A stretch of 7,373 bases of DNA from Bacteroidota bacterium (GTDB lineage Bacteria; Bacteroidota; Bacteroidia; Bacteroidales; Prolixibacteraceae), in contig JAEWME010000399.1 of the NCBI GenBank assembly GCA_023393265.1, forward strand, positions 1-7,373. Reading direction: 5' to 3'. The notes beneath the pieces were generated by a model, which worked only from the letters and a program-made list of their open reading frames with translations, did not search any database and was not told where the DNA came from. Every line of letters begins with the position of its first letter. Position 1 is the first letter of the stretch. This document shows positions 5,820 through 7,373 of this stretch, piece by piece. A program made the position numbers and the translations under genes.

Positions 5820-7373
5820 ATGGCCAGATTTATTTTTATTTTTCAGAATATCCTTGTCGATTTTTTAATAATTGTAAGCAAATTAACCTTTGCTGCCAGT
5901 TTTACTGCTCCCCATTTTCTTGCTGATTTGTATCAGGGAGCCGACAAAGATACAATCAATTGGATTTGGGTCGACGATTTGGAAGATGGAAATATCAGCG
6001 ATTGGAAACAGGCTGATGATTGGGAAATTTCGGACGTGGAAGCGATTGGCGGAGCAAGATCTTTAAAGAGCAAAAATTCCGGGGTGAGCGGTGTCTCAAC
6101 GGCATTTCACACGCTCACAGGGGATGCAACTGATTTTGATTATTTCTGGAAGTTTTCCATGAAAAACGGGAAATGGGATCCTTCGTCGTCGAACAAGTTT
6201 TGGTTTTATCTCGCAGCGGATACGCTACAGCCCGAATTGATCACCGGTTATGCAGTGGGTGTAAATATCTCCGGATCTACTGATTTGCTTCAGCTTTGGC
6301 GGATTACAAAAGGAAACGCAGATAGTTTGATTGTTCAGTCAGACTTAGACTGGAATTCGGCCATGCAGCTAGGAGTTGAAGTGCTCCGGACAAACAAGGG
6401 CGAATGGAAACTGAGATATCAGAAATCTGGTTCGGCGTTCAGCGAATGGTTTGTCGGAGAAGACCGTTTTATTCCTGATTTTAGAAACATTGGTATGTAT
6501 TTCAAATATACTGCTACCCGTTCTGGACAGTTGTGGATTGACGACATCGCGGTTGGCCGTTTGTCCCCGAAATTGAGTGTTCGCGAACTGAAGTTGATAG
6601 ACGAACACCATTTGCGGATTACCTTTAATTTACCAGTAGATCCTGCTTCCGTTAAATCGTCCTGCTTTTTGTTGAGCGACGGGAGCGGCGCAACCATCGA
6701 AACAGTTTTGGCAACACCAGACTCAGAAAAAACAGTTGTGATTAAATTTGGCAATGTGCAGGGACTCATTCTGAAGCTCGTGGTGAAGAAAATCGTTGGA
6801 GTATCAGGAGAAAAAATGGTTGCTGAAACCTACAATCTGGCGTATGCTTTTTCGCCTGCAACCGGCGATGTTTTGATCAATGAAGTGCTTTTTAATCCAT
6901 TGGTCGGTGGCGCTGATTTTGTCGAATTGGTGAATATTGCCGATTATCCGGTGGCAGTTAGACGAATGAGGCTTGCAACCAGAAACGATACGCTCGGGCT
7001 AAAACAAATTTACCCTGTTTCTTTGTCAGAGCGGTTTCTGTTCCCGGGAGATTTTTTGCTCTGCACCAAAGACTCTGCGGCTGTTGCATTGCAGTATTTC
7101 TCGGCTGATGTGGGCGCTTTTTGTAATTTCAAATCATTTCCAACCTTGCCCGATGATGCCGGTCGTGTCGTTTTACTTAACGATTCGATGGAAGTGATAG
7201 ACGAATTTCATTATACAGCAAAAATGCACTCAGCTTTTTTGGCCGGCGACGAAGGTGTTTCACTGGAGCGAATCGCGATGGATAAACCGACGGCTGATCC
7301 GAAGAACTGGACTTCGGCTGCTGCTTCGGTTGGATTTGCTACGCCAGGTCTTCCAAATTCAATGGCAGGTAAA
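5820..7373 (+). CDS. secreted lamin-tail-domain protein, C-terminus beyond the window
   Basis: The frame stays open from the ATG at 5820 to the last base: 518 codons with no stop, so the gene is cut by the right edge. Residues 1-26 are mainly hydrophobic and end in FAAS, suggesting a signal peptide, although Asp14 breaks the hydrophobic core and the positive charge is slight. Residues about 48-247 look like a beta-sandwich of the concanavalin/laminin-G type (WVDDLEDGNISDW near the start, LWIDDIAVG at the end). Residues about 252-345 resemble an SbsA-type Ig-like domain (LRITFNLPVDPASVK). Residues about 348-512 fit a lamin tail domain: GDVLINEVLFNP, DFVELVN, FLFPGDFLLCTKD, and the closing SLERI, DPKNWTSA and ATPGLPN. 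In Bacteroidota such proteins are usually large, exported and end in a sorting domain; that end is not visible here. The role is unknown; adhesion or a nuclease-linked surface protein are possibilities. It is divergent from asd, with no Shine-Dalgarno sequence. Confidence 0.85.
   Translation, partial: MARFIFIFQNILVDFLIIVSKLTFAASFTAPHFLADLYQGADKDTINWIWVDDLEDGNISDWKQADDWEISDVEAIGGARSLKSKNSGVSGVSTAFHTLTGDATDFDYFWKFSMKNGKWDPSSSNKFWFYLAADTLQPELITGYAVGVNISGSTDLLQLWRITKGNADSLIVQSDLDWNSAMQLGVEVLRTNKGEWKLRYQKSGSAFSEWFVGEDRFIPDFRNIGMYFKYTATRSGQLWIDDIAVGRLSPKLSVRELKLIDEHHLRITFNLPVDPASVKSSCFLLSDGSGATIETVLATPDSEKTVVIKFGNVQGLILKLVVKKIVGVSGEKMVAETYNLAYAFSPATGDVLINEVLFNPLVGGADFVELVNIADYPVAVRRMRLATRNDTLGLKQIYPVSLSERFLFPGDFLLCTKDSAAVALQYFSADVGAFCNFKSFPTLPDDAGRVVLLNDSMEVIDEFHYTAKMHSAFLAGDEGVSLERIAMDKPTADPKNWTSAAASVGFATPGLPNSMAGK

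Noticed and set aside
6369..6769. Minus-strand ORFs of 80 and 116 codons across the secreted protein
   Set aside because: They are antisense to the open frame with clear domain motifs and have no motifs of their own.

Overview
The window looks like a chromosomal segment of a member of the Bacteroidota, possibly from the Prolixibacteraceae/Marinilabiliales part of the phylum, though that finer placement is only a guess. The evidence is the AT-rich intergenic DNA, poor Shine-Dalgarno sequences, promoter candidates of the TTG/TAnnTTTG type, TonB proteins starting MELKKSPKADLENKR, and a Tat-exported sugar isomerase-like protein. A secreted lamin-tail-domain protein at the right edge points the same way. 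No tRNA, rRNA, IS element, CRISPR array or phage gene was seen.

Layout, left to right. (1) 1-263 is a leader region with a good promoter candidate (131-159). It drives a Tat/lipoprotein-type sugar phosphate isomerase/epimerase-like protein (264-1166), which is followed by a hairpin terminator. A possible leftward promoter lies at the extreme left edge. (2) 1224-1637 is non-coding. It contains a dyad-rich block that is repeated, in diverged form, at 3659-3739. (3) tonB copy 1 (1638-2327) is followed by a terminator. (4) hflX (2407-3624) encodes the ribosome-associated GTPase. (5) A second non-coding stretch carrying the repeated block is followed by tonB copy 2 (3907-4590). (6) A bidirectional terminator is shared with the convergent asd gene (4663-5673, minus strand), which encodes aspartate-semialdehyde dehydrogenase. 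(7) A divergent secreted protein starts at 5820 and runs off the right edge. It has a jelly-roll-like region, an SbsA-type Ig-like region and a lamin tail domain.

Functionally the genes are mostly independent single units: outer-membrane energy transduction (two TonBs), ribosome rescue (HflX), amino-acid and cell-wall precursor synthesis (Asd), and exported or surface proteins. The least ordinary feature is the pair of paralogous TonB genes flanking hflX. Their upstream DNA shares a conserved 22-nt box, a 15-bp dyad (ATGAACAGTGTTCAT in its perfect form) and a second dyad 18-19 bp further on. This suggests that the duplication carried its control region with it and that both copies may answer to the same regulator. 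Copy 2 lacks the polyproline linker of copy 1. I did not find a new multi-gene system here; the shared upstream module is the best candidate for something undescribed.
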